Shown: positions 32,971 through 44,822, counted from the stretch's first letter. The stretch: 64,000 bases of DNA from Galeopsis tetrahit (GCA_963675135.1 OY776133.1:41509494-41573493), one strand, 5' to 3'. The notes: generated by a model not told the origin, from the letters alone. Numbers and translations are program-made.

Positions 32971-34440
32971 AAACGAGCAAAAGAACGGAAGGAGAAAGTT
33001 ATTTGGGCCAACAATTAAATTGTTTGGTCCATCTAATTAAAAGCAGCGGCCCATCATCTAATTAAAAGCAGCGGCCCATTTGCAAAATCAAATTGCGAGC
33101 AGCCCATTTTTAATAGTTCAATCATATGAAATTGGGAAAGGGCGCGGCTAAAGGCACCCAAGGATCCTTTGAGGACACCCACCGAAACTTTTTTTTATCA
33201 CAAGGGGTATGTGAAATGTCGTTTATACCCTTCCTGCACATTTTTTTAAAAAAGGACGGATGAGTACACCCACCTTTTCTATTTCACGACAGAATCATCT
33301 CCTCCACCACCACCAAAACAAACAACATTCTTCAACAAATAAAAAAAAAACATAAAAAAATCAACAAAAATAATAAAAAAAAAAATCATAAGATGTTCGA
33401 AAATATTAACCGAACAATGTTTAGATGTAAGAAAATTTTTACCCAACAAACTTATTATGTTCGAAAAAATATTCAAAACAACTTACATTTGTTCGGAAAA
33501 AAAAATCGAACAAGATGTTCGAAATTTTTTACAAAACAAAAACAGATTGTTCGAATTTATTTCCAAAATAAACATAGATTGTTCGAATTTTTTTCCAAAA
33601 CAAACATAGATTGTTCGAAAATAATCCCAAAACATCCAAAAACCCTAATTTTTTCACAAACCTAAATTTCCTAATTTTCAGAAATCTAAACTTACTTGGA
33701 ACGGCGGACGAGGAAGGAGGCGACGAACTGGCGGCGTTGATGGTGGGGGCGTCGATGCGAACGGGCGGCGTGGCGGGCGGCGTCGGTGCGAACGGGCGTC
33801 GCGGCATGGTGAAGAGGCTGCGACGGGAATCGCGACGTGAGTGGGGAGGGAGAAGGTAGGCGTCGTAGCGTGAGTGGGGAGGGAGAAGGTGCTGTGAACA
33901 AGACGGGGAGGGCTGCGCGGTGTGGCTGGTGGTGGGAGGCGGCGGCGGCGGCGATTGGGAGGGAGGGGGAGGTGGGTGCACCCTTGTGAGAAAATGTGAG
34001 AAATGGAAGAAGGAAGGTAAAAAGATTTAATTAGAGTTTGTTTGAAATGTGGAGGTTATTTTTTAGATTTCCAAGTGTGTGTCCACATCTGTTTTGTGTG
34101 TACTCATCGCGTGGGTGTCCTCATAGTATCCTTGGGTGCCTTTAGCCGCGCCCATTGAAAAATGGTCAAACATCTATGTACCTGAAATATGGGCCAACGC
34201 CTTCTTCTGCAATCAAGGGCCCAAATTGGGCCAAAATCAATTTCTCTTCTAAGTCCAAATTTTAAGGGATGAATAGCCCATCATATTTAATCAATTTGGG
34301 CCATTGTCGCGAGCTGGGAGGGAATTAACATACACACGCAGAAGAGAACAGAGGTGCATCACCATTGGGGAGAAACCCTCTCCTCCACACTCTTCTCCAC
34401 TCCACTCATTAGTTTAGCTTTTATTTAATATTTTAGGTAC
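32971..34440 (+). repeat. Probable 3' LTR of the Athila-like relic
   Basis: Follows the PPT directly. It carries two copies of 'aattaaaagcagcggccca' (33037-33077) and, after an inserted Mutator-like element, more 'gggcc' blocks and a pyrimidine-rich stretch (34375-34410). No clear match to the 5' LTR fragment was found, so assignment rests on position. Confidence 0.5.
33140..34153. mobile_element. Mutator-like element with GC-rich cargo (1.0 kb)
   Basis: Inverted termini of about 45 bp begin GGGCGCGGCTAAAGGCACCC on both ends (right end reverse-complemented). Nine flanking bases are similar, ATTGGGAAA (33131-33139) and ATTGAAAAA (34154-34162), a probable decayed duplication. The interior contains short repeats around 'acatagattgttcgaa' (33400-33625). 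A strikingly GC-rich block at 33695-33990 is unlike its surroundings and has a proline-rich reverse frame. It may be captured host sequence (Pack-MULE); the source gene is not recognised. Confidence 0.8.
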
Positions 34441-34477
34441 ATTTCAATTGAGTATTTTATTTTACTGCAAGCATTTG

Positions 34478-34716
34478 GGTTGTGTTTGGATGAGATGATT
34501 TTGATTTGAGAAGGTATTTCAAATGAAATGATTTAAAAATGGATGGATTTCAAATGACATGATTTTAACGAGGATTTAAATTCTTTCAATTTTAACTAAA
34601 AAGTGTGTGAGCAAAAATCTAAGTATTTAAAATTCATTCATAATCCAAACAGGTGAAGTGGATTTAAATGGTGGATTTAAAATCCATAGATCAAATCTCT
34701 CCATCCAAATGGAGCC
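34478..34716. mobile_element. MITE, possibly PIF/Harbinger type
   Basis: Left end 'ggttgtgtttggatgaga' and right end 'tccatccaaatggagcc' are imperfect inverted repeats. TTG occurs on both sides (34475-34477 and 34717-34719), a possible 3-bp duplication. Internal 'gatttaaa' inverted segments fit a small MITE. A related sequence starts near 43553. Confidence 0.5.
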
Positions 34717-34854
34717 TTGAAGAATTTGAAGACATCTTGAGGTGATACCTTTCTTTAATTCCATGTTTTGCTACTTATGTTTTATTAGTTTGGTTTCATT
34801 TATTAATTTAATTATTGACTAGATTTGTTGGTGTTTGGATTTATGATGAAATTT

Positions 34855-36405
34855 TGTTGGGAATAAAATGAGAATTTTGATTAAGATACCAAAACCCCTT
34901 GAGACATGCCAAATAGATTAGTCAAGTATTGGATGAACATGTTTCAGGAATGTTGGAACATGTAGTATAGGCTAGTTGAGAAGCCGGAATGTTAGACAGC
35001 TCTTAGTATATTTAGATGCACAAGTTGAGGGGGAACATATGCCTAGAAGACTACAAGAATCAAGTCCCCTCAAGGCTCAGAATCAATTTGACCTTAAGTC
35101 TGCTGAAAGTACTTAATGGACAACTGTGCTGATCAAGTCAGCTCAATAATGTAGCAACCTATCTGAAGATCAATTGATTTGAATGCATCATCAAGACCAA
35201 GTATACTGATGTATATGTCAAAGATCAAAAGGTTTGAACAACAGAGTCTCAGCACACTTGAACCAGAACAGTTCAAATACAAGCTCAATTGTGGTGATAT
35301 GGACAAAGCTACTGATATGAAGTCAAGTATGCTCAAGAACCATCAAAGATGTATGAAGTGAAAGATAAAGAGCCAACTCATCTGAAGAGCAAAGTCAACA
35401 TTGCTAATAAGCAAAGTCTGTTGAAGTTGATAAGCAGAATTGTCCAATTGATAAGAAAAGTTGTCCTTATCATAGGACCAATCATCAGAAGTGATGTCCA
35501 TGTTTGATCAAGTGAATCTTGAAGTCAAACATTGGGAAGAGTGCTTCAAAGTCAAGACAAAGTGCTCACAGCCGTTTACTTCCCAAATGAAGGACATGTC
35601 ACTTTTAAGAAACTGTCTTCCAGTTGCAAAGTTCAAGGAAGACAAATATAGGCATTTTGAGGCTGTCTCTCCAACGGGCAAATCCTCAAATTATTCTATA
35701 AATACAGAAGTGTTGAGGCTGTCTCTCCAACGGGCAAATCCTCAAATTATTCTATAAATACAGAAGTGTGGAGATCATTTGAAAGTATCCAACTATCCTG
35801 CAATCTAGAGGAAACTACAAGCTCACAAGCCTTCAAGCTTTTAAGAGACATTCTTAGTCTCCATACACTTCTTCTAAGCTTTACCTTATTGTATATCCAT
35901 ACAAATCTTATAGAGATATCCTATCCTTATACACTGAGCTCATTGTGAAGGATATCTCAACCTAGTTGGAACCAACTTCAACCCTTATACCTTTCCAAAA
36001 GAGAGATAGAAGGTTGTTGTAATAAAAGTGGTAGGAATTAACCGTTGAGAGAAGAACAATTCAACTCTGAGTTGAGAAGAGAGTACTAGAACTCTGATAT
36101 CCTAGGGATCAAGACACCAAGGAGTGGTGTGGTTGATCAAGTGCACCTTGGCACTATAAAATAAGTAATTTCAAGAGATAAGGAATTATCCTGTTAAATC
36201 AGGGAAAGTGAATGTAAGAGCTTGAGTCTCTGAACCACTATAACTCTTGTGTTGATTTACTTTCAAAGTACTTTCATTCAAACAACACATTCATACACTT
36301 CACACAAACTGACCTTTCAAAGACATATACTTAAGTTCCCTGAAAAACAGTTTAAGTGTTAAGAAGATTTCAGTAATTAAAAGGAGTTTAAACTAAAGGG
36401 CCAAC
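34855..36405 (+). repeat. Sirevirus LTR, plus strand, truncated
   Basis: Starts TGTTGGGAATAAAATGAG and follows the reverse complement of the LTR at 20860-22572 through 'taaatacagaagtgt' and 'aaggagtttaaactaaaggg'. It lacks the last 300 or so bases, being cut at about 36405 where CACTA-like sequence begins. No PBS or coding follows, so it is a solo or broken LTR. Confidence 0.85.
35657..35768 (+). repeat. 56-bp tandem duplication including the LTR TATA box
   Basis: 35657-35712 and 35713-35768 are identical by eye. Each copy contains CTATAAATACAGAAG, the core promoter of this LTR family, so this copy has two TATA boxes 56 bases apart. Confidence 0.9.
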
Positions 36406-36639
36406 CAGTCTCTAAACGAGCGGTCAAAATTGGTAGTCAATTAAAATTTTGGGATTCAGAATTTTTGATACCAATTAAAGACTGAATTGTCGGTCTCTAA
36501 ACAAAATTCAAAATTAAAATTTTAATTTCGGTTCTGAAAACATAATATTAAAGACCGAACTGAAAACAGTCTCAAAACTCGAATTTTTTTCGGATCGGTC
36601 TCAAAACTTTGGTCTTTAATCGAGGCATTTTTTGTAGTG
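36406..36639. mobile_element. CACTA-type terminal fragment
   Basis: The right end reads 'gcattttttgtagtg', the reverse complement of CACTACAAAAAATGC, a typical En/Spm (CACTA) terminus. The interior has repeated 'gaccgaa' and 'ggtctctaaac' motifs in both orientations, the subterminal repeats expected of this superfamily. The left end is unclear. Confidence 0.6.
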
Positions 36640-37595
36640 ATGATTGCATTCCTGACTTGGAGAATCACAGTTTGATACGTGTAATTCAACTGGGTTCGAT
36701 ATCTTCCGCTGCATTGAAAATTACACGTTGGTAATTCTGATTTCCTATTTAATTAATTCCAACATGTACCAATTCGATGTAATATAGAATCTGTTTGTAA
36801 TTATACGGGTTGAATACTCATTTGTGCTCATGGTTATATAAGATATTTTTTTATCGTTAAAAAAAAAAAAATCTCATCTTATTTAATTCGCAATTAAGAT
36901 AAAAGGATAAAAAGTGAGTTGGGGTGAATTTGCACTAGTTGGGAAATTGGAGCAACGGTTCCCAATAATAAAAGAGACCTAAGAGTATGTATACGCATAC
37001 ATGGGTTTCATTCACATAGATTTTGTAGTTTGTGCAAATATAATATTGCGATTGTATTTTTTATTGTACATAATTTAAAAGTAAAAAAAGCTGAATTTGT
37101 ATTGAATTTTATTACTCCTTCTGTTTCATAAAAGTTAAGCATTTTTTTTTCATCAGTTCTACAAAAATTCGCATGTCTAAAAATAGAAATGCCCTCACAA
37201 TCATAGCCCTCTAAATACAAACGTAATTACACTTTTTGTGATTGTTTTTTGGTCCACTAAATACTCAATTCAACAAATATTTTTTACTCTATATATAAAA
37301 GTTTATAAAATTATCCCTCAACATTTTAATTATTACTTTCAAATTATAGTCACGTATTCATTTTGTGTGGTCCCTTTTGAGAGTGTGTATAATTTTAAAT
37401 TATTTATATTTAATGAATATTTAAATTAATGTAATGTGTGAGTGAAAATAGATTTTTATTACTCCTAATGTTCAATAAATAAGGTTATATTTGAAAATTT
37501 ATAAATAAAATTCGGAATCTTATATACAATAAATGATGTTTTATTGGCCTGTGTGAAAAAAAAAAAACTACTCTATAATTTTAGAACAAATGAAG
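36640..37595. other. AT-rich intergenic sequence
   Basis: No genes. 'ttcgatatcttccgctgc' followed by 'ttggtaattctga' near 36697-36740 looks like a decayed copia LTR end and PBS. Fragments of Stowaway-like ends occur near 37112 and 37460. Confidence 0.35.
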
Positions 37596-37597
37596 TA

Positions 37598-37844
37598 CTC
37601 CCTCCGCTGGTCTATAAATTTTTTGTTACTTTTTGACATAGAAATTAAAAAAGGTGATTAAATAATAGATATAGTACAAGTGATGTGATTGATAAAGAAG
37701 AGAGGGAGAAAGAGAAAAGTTAGATATAAGGTGAAGTGTAAGAATAAAAAATTAAAATTATTTATAAAAAAGGGTATGAAAAGCTTATAGGGAGACAGAC
37801 CAAAATTATAATTAAAATGGAAAACTTATAAATAGACGGAGAAG
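37598..37844. mobile_element. Stowaway-like MITE
   Basis: CTCCCTCCGCTGGTCTATAA on the left pairs with 'ttataaatagacggagaag' on the right. TA flanks both sides (37596-37597 and 37845-37846). AT-rich interior. Confidence 0.75.
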
Positions 37845-37846
37845 TA

Positions 37847-38489
37847 CATATTTTTTTTGAACTATGTATCCAATATTTTCCGCATACTTTTGTGAGAGAT
37901 ATGGAAGGGAAGGGAAGGGAAGGGAAGGGGAGTATTATAAAGTAATTTCAAATGACTGCATTCAGTAATGCGACACACGATATCCGTATGATGTTGAAAA
38001 GGAATAAAGCGTGTTTGCATTTTATAGTTTTGGGATTGGAGGAATATGTCTTAATCTTTCTACTTTCACATTCATAAAGTTAATAGAAGAGGAGGGGAGA
38101 GGGGGAGGCCACCGAAAAGCATATATACGACAATAGTTATCATGAAAGTGAAGAAAATTTTAGCAACTTTGATTAGACTGCCCAACCATACGCATATATT
38201 AATTTCTCCATCTATTATTATCAAAAGATGCTCCAATTATAGATCTTTTTAGTCAGACCTCTATACAAGGCTCATATATCACATTACATTGAGAAAATCG
38301 AATTTAATTGAACCGAATTTAGATTTTTGCTCCATTTTTAATATTCTCTTCGTTCATTAAAAATATGTTCACTTTCTTTATTTATCTGTTCATCAAAAGT
38401 ATGTTCATTTTATTTTATGAAATAATCACTTCTTAGTTACAATTCCACTTTCATGTTCTCTCTAACAATGTACTCGTAATATTATGGCT
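37847..38489. other. Intergenic sequence with a GGGAA microsatellite
   Basis: Five to six copies of 'gggaa' at 37903-37930. A partial Stowaway-like start is seen near 38343. Nothing else recognised. Confidence 0.5.
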
Positions 38490-39700
38490 TGATTTTAATA
38501 CTTCTCAGGTACAATTCCACTTTCATAACAAAAAAAAAACACTATAATTGAGATCAAATATGTAATGTTAATGTATATTGTTTTTTCTCTTTTCTGTCTA
38601 CTAATATGATTCGATTTTAATTTTATTTTCTAGGAGTTTAGTTTCATTAGGTACAATTCAATTTTTCATAGTAAAAATATTAATATAATTGAGACCAAAT
38701 ATGTACATACGTACATTTTTTTCATAGATATGTAATTATGAGTTTTCACTTTAGCCGTTTCAACTTCGATCAATATACACAAAGAAAAATCATTTTGACG
38801 TGATTAAATCTTTATCTTCATATCTCAATCCTGCGTTACTTACTTTTCTCACATTTCTTTTTTCTCTACTCCCTCACTCGTCTTAATTTGACGGTTGTTT
38901 GCTTTTTCTTTTTTATCCCTACTATCACCGTAAGATACAGGTTTTTTAAGAACGGTTCAATTTTCATAATAAAAATATCAATATAATTGAGATCAAATAT
39001 GTATATATGTACAATTTTTCTTATGGATATGTATTTATGAGTTTCACTTCGCTCATTTCAACCTCAAAGAAAAGTCATTTTGACGTAATTTACGTATCCC
39101 AATCGAGCGTTATTTACGCCTTTTCCATTTGTTTTTTCTTTACCCCCCCCCCGACTATTGACGTTTGTTTGCTTCTTTTCTTTTCTTTTCTTTCTGTTGA
39201 TATGCCTTGAATCACACACTTCGCTGAGTTAGTCGGGGGTCTCGCTGTTTTATCTCAGTGCTATATATATGGTCTTTGAGATCTGTAATCTGTAACCCTA
39301 ATTGAGTAATAAAATCCGTTCTCCTCTCTGCCCGTGGACGTAGCCAATTCATTGGTGAACCACGTAAATCACTTGTCTTCTTTACGTTTCTTGTTCATGC
39401 TCTATAATCCTATTCTGTCACAACACTTTCTACCATCACCGATTCACCGTATAATATTATGGTTCGATTTTAATTATACGTTTTAACATTTTGATTCTTT
39501 AGGTATGGTTCAATTTTAATTAAAAAAATCAATTTTATTGAGACCAGATATATAATATACATACATGCTATGTAAGAATAATGTATTTATAAGTTTCACT
39601 TAGCACGTTACAACTTTGATAAATACACTGAAAGAAAATTAAATTTATTTGACTTAATTTACTTTCTCTCTTCATATCTCAGTCTAGCGTTACTTGCGGC
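38490..39700. repeat. Three to four decayed copies of a several-hundred-base repeat
   Basis: Blocks beginning 'ggtacaattcaatttt', then 'ataattgagaccaaatatgta', 'tatttatgagtttcac' and 'cattttgacgt' recur near 38510, 38655, 38955 and 39495. They are similar but strongly diverged. The family is unknown. A copia LTR fragment interrupts it at about 39200-39430. Confidence 0.55.
39200..39430 (+). repeat. Copia LTR fragment
   Basis: Contains 'ctgcccgtggacgtagcca' and 'ggtgaaccacgtaaat', a passage widely conserved at the R/U5 end of plant copia LTRs, and ends near 'ctgtcacaaca'. No internal region is attached. Confidence 0.6.
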
Positions 39701-40004
39701 TTTCCTGAAAATCATTTCAGTATTAATTCCGCTCTAATTAAGGGTAAGTGAGATTTGGGATTCGAGATTTATTTATCTTTGTTTCACATTCGTAGCTTGT
39801 AATTGTTTAATTACCCGTTGATAAGTTAAAGATAAACTTAGGATTTTCAATTTGTGACTTTCTTTGGTTTGCATGTTGTTTATATATGGTCATTTCATTT
39901 AAAAAGAAAAAAGAGAGAGAATTAATCAATTAAAGACTTACAAATCAAGATTATATTTGTCATCTTTTAATCCATAACTTTATTATTATAAATATAATCT
40001 TATT

Positions 40005-40165
40005 TCAAAAAAAAAAAAAAAAATCCGTACATATATGTACATAAATATCATCTTATTTTTTAAAAAAATCCGTACATAAATATAATCTTATTTTTAAAAA
40101 ATCCGTACATAATAATTACAGTTGGTTATTTTTAAAAAATCCGTACATGATAATTACATAAATAT
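40005..40165. repeat. Tandem repeat 'aaaaaatccgtacat'
   Basis: Four copies of 'aaaaaatccgtacat(a/g)' separated by AT-rich spacers such as 'aatataatcttattttt'. Spacing is about 35-50 bp. Confidence 0.75.
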
Positions 40166-40439
40166 ATATAATATTATATTTATATATGTACAATTAATAT
40201 GATTATACTAATTAATTCTGTTATTGATAGATTTTATTTTTTAAGATCATATTAGCATTTAATTTTATCTTTTAGTTTATGAATTATATATATTAATAAT
40301 TACAGTTGGTTATTAATTACAATTATCATGCTTATCCAATATGGATCTGAAGTCAGTGGTTGTTAATTAGCATTAACGTGATGGTAAATACTTGTGTGTA
40401 TAGTACGTACCACTTAATTCAATTTTTTAAATGGATGAA

Positions 40440-40580
40440 TGTTATCCATTAATTATACTAAATATAGTATAATATTAGTTCAAATACAGTATAGTATTAG
40501 TTTATAGTAAATATAGTATAATATTAGTTCAAATACAGTATAGTATTAGTTCATATATTGTATTGTATTAGTTCAAATAT
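40440..40580. repeat. Minisatellite upstream of WOX4
   Basis: Alternating 'aaatatagtataatattagtt' and 'caaatacagtatagtattag' type units, three to four copies. About 360 bases before the WOX4 start codon. Confidence 0.8.
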
Positions 40581-40889
40581 TAAATACGTAAGTGATTTGT
40601 TAACACATTAATTAGCATATCTGTAATTTCAATGTAATGAGTCACTACAGGCTGTTTATCCATAGGTAAATTAATATTTGTAGTAATAAAAGAATAAATG
40701 CTATTAATCATGATTAAAGTAAAATCACTACGTGTTGCTTTTATTCATTAGACTTTCACTTTCATTTCTCTTTTTAACATGGAAAATCTCAAGTCAACCT
40801 CACCTCATCATTTGGTCTTGGTTTAATCTACTAGCCTTTTTTTTCTTTTTTTTTTTTTTTTTCTCTCTCTCTCCTCCTTCAATTTTCTC

Positions 40890-40901
40890 CCTATATAAAT
40901 A
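40890..40901 (+). promoter_or_regulatory. TATA box of the WOX4-like gene
   Basis: CTATATAAATAT, about 38-48 bases before the first ATG (40939), preceded by a T- and CT-rich tract (40837-40880) of the kind found in plant core promoters. Confidence 0.6.
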
Positions 40902-40938
40902 TAACACATTTTATTAGTATTTTTTTCAATCAAGAGGA

Positions 40939-42755
40939 ATGCCAGCCATGAAGGCACACCAATTCGCACGTGGGACATGGGAGCACGAACCCACCTCCCT
41001 CACTCTCGGCTGCAAACGCCTGCGCCCCCTTGCTCCGAAGCTCGGAACCGCCGCTAACGCCACCGCCGTCGCAGCCCCGTATGATCTCAAGAGTTTCATT
41101 AGACCGGAAAGTGGCTCAAGAAGAACCGGATCCTCCGATCATCATAAGCAAGAATCCAATCAGGTGAAATAGTTGATTTGCTCTTTGAATGCTTTCACGT
41201 TTTGCATGCCTGTTTTCCGGGTTTATTCTATGTTACCGTACTATTGTTCTTTAATGTATTGTACTGTATAACACGTTAAAGTATAACTAGATGGTACCCC
41301 TGTAAAATTAATTTGTAGGGGTTTATTATATGTTTTCCGAGTTCTGTTTTAATGTGTTGTACTATATAACACATTAAAGAACTGTACCCTGTAAAAAATT
41401 ATTTGTAGGAGCATATGGTACAACACATAAAGCACTGCAAGGTTGTGCTTTTATGTGTTATATTGTACATCGATCACACATAGGAGTATACAGTATAAGT
41501 GTATAACACATTAAAGTACATCTAGAAAATACCTTTGTATTGTAGGGGTTTATTCTATACTCTCTTGCCCTTTGTATTGTAGGGGTTTATTCTATACTCT
41601 CTTGCAATTCACTATCGAGTTGTGCTTTAATGTATTGTATTATACAACACATAATTAGCGTACGATATAAAACATTAAAGTGCAAGCGTATGGTACAACG
41701 CATTAAAGGTAGCGTAGAAAAATTGACATGCAACACACGAACCACTTTTAGACGGTAGATATACAGCACACAAAGGAGTGTTTTTTTTCAACAATTTGGC
41801 TGTATGTTTTGTGCTTATCTGTTAATTTCAAACACATTCTATTTCTGGCCACTTAATTTGAAAACAGGTGGAAGAATTTGTCTGGATTTGAAAAAGTTGG
41901 TGAATAATTAACATTTATTTATTTAATTAATAATTAATTAATTAATTAAAATAGGTAGGGGCAACGAGATGGAATCCTACGCAGGAACAGATTGGAATAC
42001 TGGAAATGCTGTTTCGAGATGGTATGCGTACACCCAATGCCAACCAAATCGAGCAGATTACTGCAGAGCTCACAAAGTATGGCAAAATTGAAGGCAAAAA
42101 CGTGTTTTACTGGTTCCAAAACCATAAGGCGCGCGAGAGGCAGAAGCAAAAGCGCAATACTCTTGTTCTTGGCACAACACTCAGCTCTACTTCTTCTTCC
42201 CAACTCTTATCCCAGGTAATTAATCTTCGGGTTAATATCGTGTCGTCCCAAATTTTAGTCACTTATAGTCATTTTGGTCCTGGTAATTTCGAATTAACAA
42301 AACGAAAAGCAACTACTGGAGTGGAAAAGTCAGAGTCAAAAAAATGATTTCTCCTTTTTTTTTTTTTTCTCTTATTTAAAATTGTGCATGAAACTTTCAT
42401 CTTAGGATAAAAGAAAGAAGAACTCGTTTTCTTTCTTTTCTGATTACCTTCCTCGCGTCTTTGGTCCTTTTAGTTTCCAATTTAGTCCGTTTTTTTATGT
42501 CCGATTTAGTTTTGTGTGTTTATACTCATTCAATTTTGGTCGGAAATGAACCAAATTGAAAAGTAATTAAGAACCTACTAATATTTTGTTGATTGTACTA
42601 ATTGTATATAACTGCAGGGAGAAGGAGTGGAGGAAGAATTGTCTTGCATTTCTCAGAAAAGAAAGTACTACTGTACGGAAGAGGACAGGCAAGAAGAGGA
42701 TAGGACTCTGAAGCTCTTCCCTTTGCACCCAGATGGATTAATTAATGGGATATAA
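40939..42755 (+). CDS. WOX4: WUSCHEL-related homeobox protein, WOX4 type (three exons)
   Basis: Exons 40939-41163, 41955-42215 and 42618-42755, all phase-0 GT-AG junctions, encode 207 residues. A second ATG (40948) would remove three residues. The N-terminus has SLTLGCKRLRPLAPKL and YDLKSFIRP, which match the WOX4 subgroup. The homeodomain spans about residues 78-142, with RWNPTQEQIGILEML and the recognition helix NVFYWFQNHKARERQKQ. The C-terminal WUS box is TLKLFPLH (192-199), followed by PDG. WOX4 is a nuclear transcription factor that maintains vascular stem cells (procambium, cambium) downstream of TDIF/CLE41-PXY signalling in Arabidopsis; the role here is inferred. The Lys at the third WUS-box position replaces the usual acidic residue. 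The spacer after the homeodomain is shorter than in Arabidopsis. No disruption is seen. Confidence 0.93.
41210..41720 (+). repeat. Hairpin-forming repeats in WOX4 intron 1
   Basis: At least four copies of a motif whose arms are 'ctttaatgtgtt' and 'aacacattaaag' around 'gtactatat' occur, clearest at 41249-41281 and 41347-41379, weaker near 41440 and 41630. A 38-bp segment including 'ggggtttattctatactct' is duplicated at 41535-41610. Confidence 0.7.
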
Positions 42756-44529
42756 TATCTACTGCAATTAATTCTATCTAGTATTTCAATATTAATTATT
42801 AAATGGATAATAATTAATAATGAATTAATTAGCTTTTGTTTGTAGTCTATTGGATTTGATTAAATTTCTTCTCCAGTTGATTAATTTCGTTATCTTTGAA
42901 AAATAAAGACAAGACAGCATGTTGTATGAAAGGTACTTAATTCTTCTCTAGTTGTGTAAGAATTCAGTTGCTGCTATTATTATTCCAAACACTGAAAAGG
43001 CCTCCCTGGTCTGAATACAAAGTCCTTTGAAAGTGTTACTTTTGACTAGAAGAGGAAATTTGGAATTCATGACTTTTAGGTTGAAAATGGATATATATAT
43101 ATGGTTGGAGCTGAAGTTCATGCACATACTAAATTTTCTATTAAAATAATATTTTTCTTGCAACTTTTTTTCTAAACTATTACTTCATCTCTTCTTAATT
43201 ATCTGTCTAATTTTATTTATTCACACTGATCATTTTTTTCATTAATTTGAATATTTATAATCTTGTTTCTTACTACTTGATGACTTATAATTACAAGATG
43301 ATTAGTATTTGATCTACATTCGCTCGTTTTTAATTAGATTGTTCATTTGACTTTGGCACGAAGTTCATTGTGAGAGTTGTTTATTAGTATTATAAGAGGT
43401 CAAATAGTTTTTTTTGTTGAGAATGTATTAGTCAATTGAGGAGATTAAGACGAAAATAAATATTTTTGTGTAAAAAAATAATAATGACATTTAATGTAAT
43501 TTTAAAATGTTTGGAGGGGATAGTTAAAAATAATAAAATTATTTTAAGTTGTGTTTGGAGGGAGGAATTTAGGTATGAATTTTAAACCCATAATATAAAT
43601 TCACTTGTTTGGATTAAAAAGTAAATAAATAGATTTCAAATACTTAAGCAGTTTTTTCTTTTAATTAAAATTGAGAGAATTTTAAATTCTCATTAAAATT
43701 ATGTCATTTAAAATTTATCTATTTTTAAATTGTTTCATTTAAAATACTTCTTCAAATTAACTCCCCCATATAAATACATTTATTTTAAAAAGAGCAATCT
43801 TATAAAAGTATTGACTAAAATAGAAAATTAACAATCTAAAGAGGGATGAAGTAGATGATTAGAAAGAAATGGAGTATATTTTTGTAAAGATAATTGGAGA
43901 AATGCAAAATTATGTTAGTGGTTTGTGGGGTCAGGCAGGACAAGACATTTAGGAGGGGAGGTATTTCAAAAATAATCTCTGTGCTCGACACACATTCCCA
44001 CCTCGACATTGATTCCATTTTTGATTCCATCTTTTATTCTGTTTTTAAGCCAATTGTGAAAATATAAGAATGCTCCCGGTCCATATATCTTCCTTTTCTT
44101 TTTTCTTTTTTCACCTACCAGTCGAAATATAAATTTTTGACAAAAACTTATATGAGAGGATTTTATTGAAAGACCGTTCACAAACTAGTACACATTAATA
44201 TTAATTTATTTCGTGTAAGACGGACTAACGCAAGATTCTCCCTAAATTTTTTTATCACTATCTCTAGTTTATTTGTTAATTTGAGATATTATCCTGAGTA
44301 GGACTCTTTATCTTCTTCCCCAAGTAGCCAGACAGATTATTTTGTAAAAATTGAAAGAAGAGTTATTCGTCTTCTTCCCCAAATAGGTGAAGGTTCTGAA
44401 TCTTTCACCTTCAAAATTTTGATTTAGAGCCAACTTAATTATTGAAACAAGAGGGAATTCACAAATAAAAGACAATTTTCGTTCCAAAAATTTTGGAATT
44501 TGAATTTTGGCCTCCTTTGTTCTACAAAT
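42756..44529. other. Sequence downstream of WOX4
   Basis: AT-rich. A MITE-like segment begins near 43553 with 'gttgtgtttggagggagg', resembling the start of the 34478 MITE; it fades near 43790. Partial Stowaway-like text occurs near 43185. No gene recognised. Confidence 0.4.
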
Positions 44530-44822
44530 ATGACAAAAGTATATTCAAATATCTATATTCCCATTCATGGATTCAGAATTTACAATCGATTTGAATCACC
44601 CCCTCCAAACTTTGACCATGAATTACACGGTGAAGAAGGAGAAATTCCAATTTATGTGACTTCTTCCCCATCTGGAAACTTCATAATCGAATTAAACGAA
44701 GACAACCATGAGATTGAATATCTTATTATAGAACTCGACATGCAAGAATTTAGGGAGGATAATGATGGAGCATTTTCAAATGCATCGGGAGAGGAGATAA
44801 TTGCTCAGCATGACAGGGGTTA
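44530..44822 (+). CDS. Hypothetical ORF, 97 codons
   Basis: An ATG at 44530 opens a frame to TAA at 44820-44822. The product is acidic (IELNEDNHEIEYLIIELD, EFREDND, SGEEIIAQHD) with a short proline run, and has no signal peptide or membrane segment. It is not recognised. Its position just before Tat-type retrotransposon sequence and the isolated frame suggest it may be the first exon of a gene or the start of a transposase ORF whose remainder is lost. Codon-level evidence is weak and it could be chance. Confidence 0.3.

Noticed and set aside
33529..33981. Proline-rich reverse ORF as a host gene
   Set aside because: It lies wholly inside a Mutator-like element in a GC-rich block and runs into AT-rich repeat sequence; at most a captured fragment.
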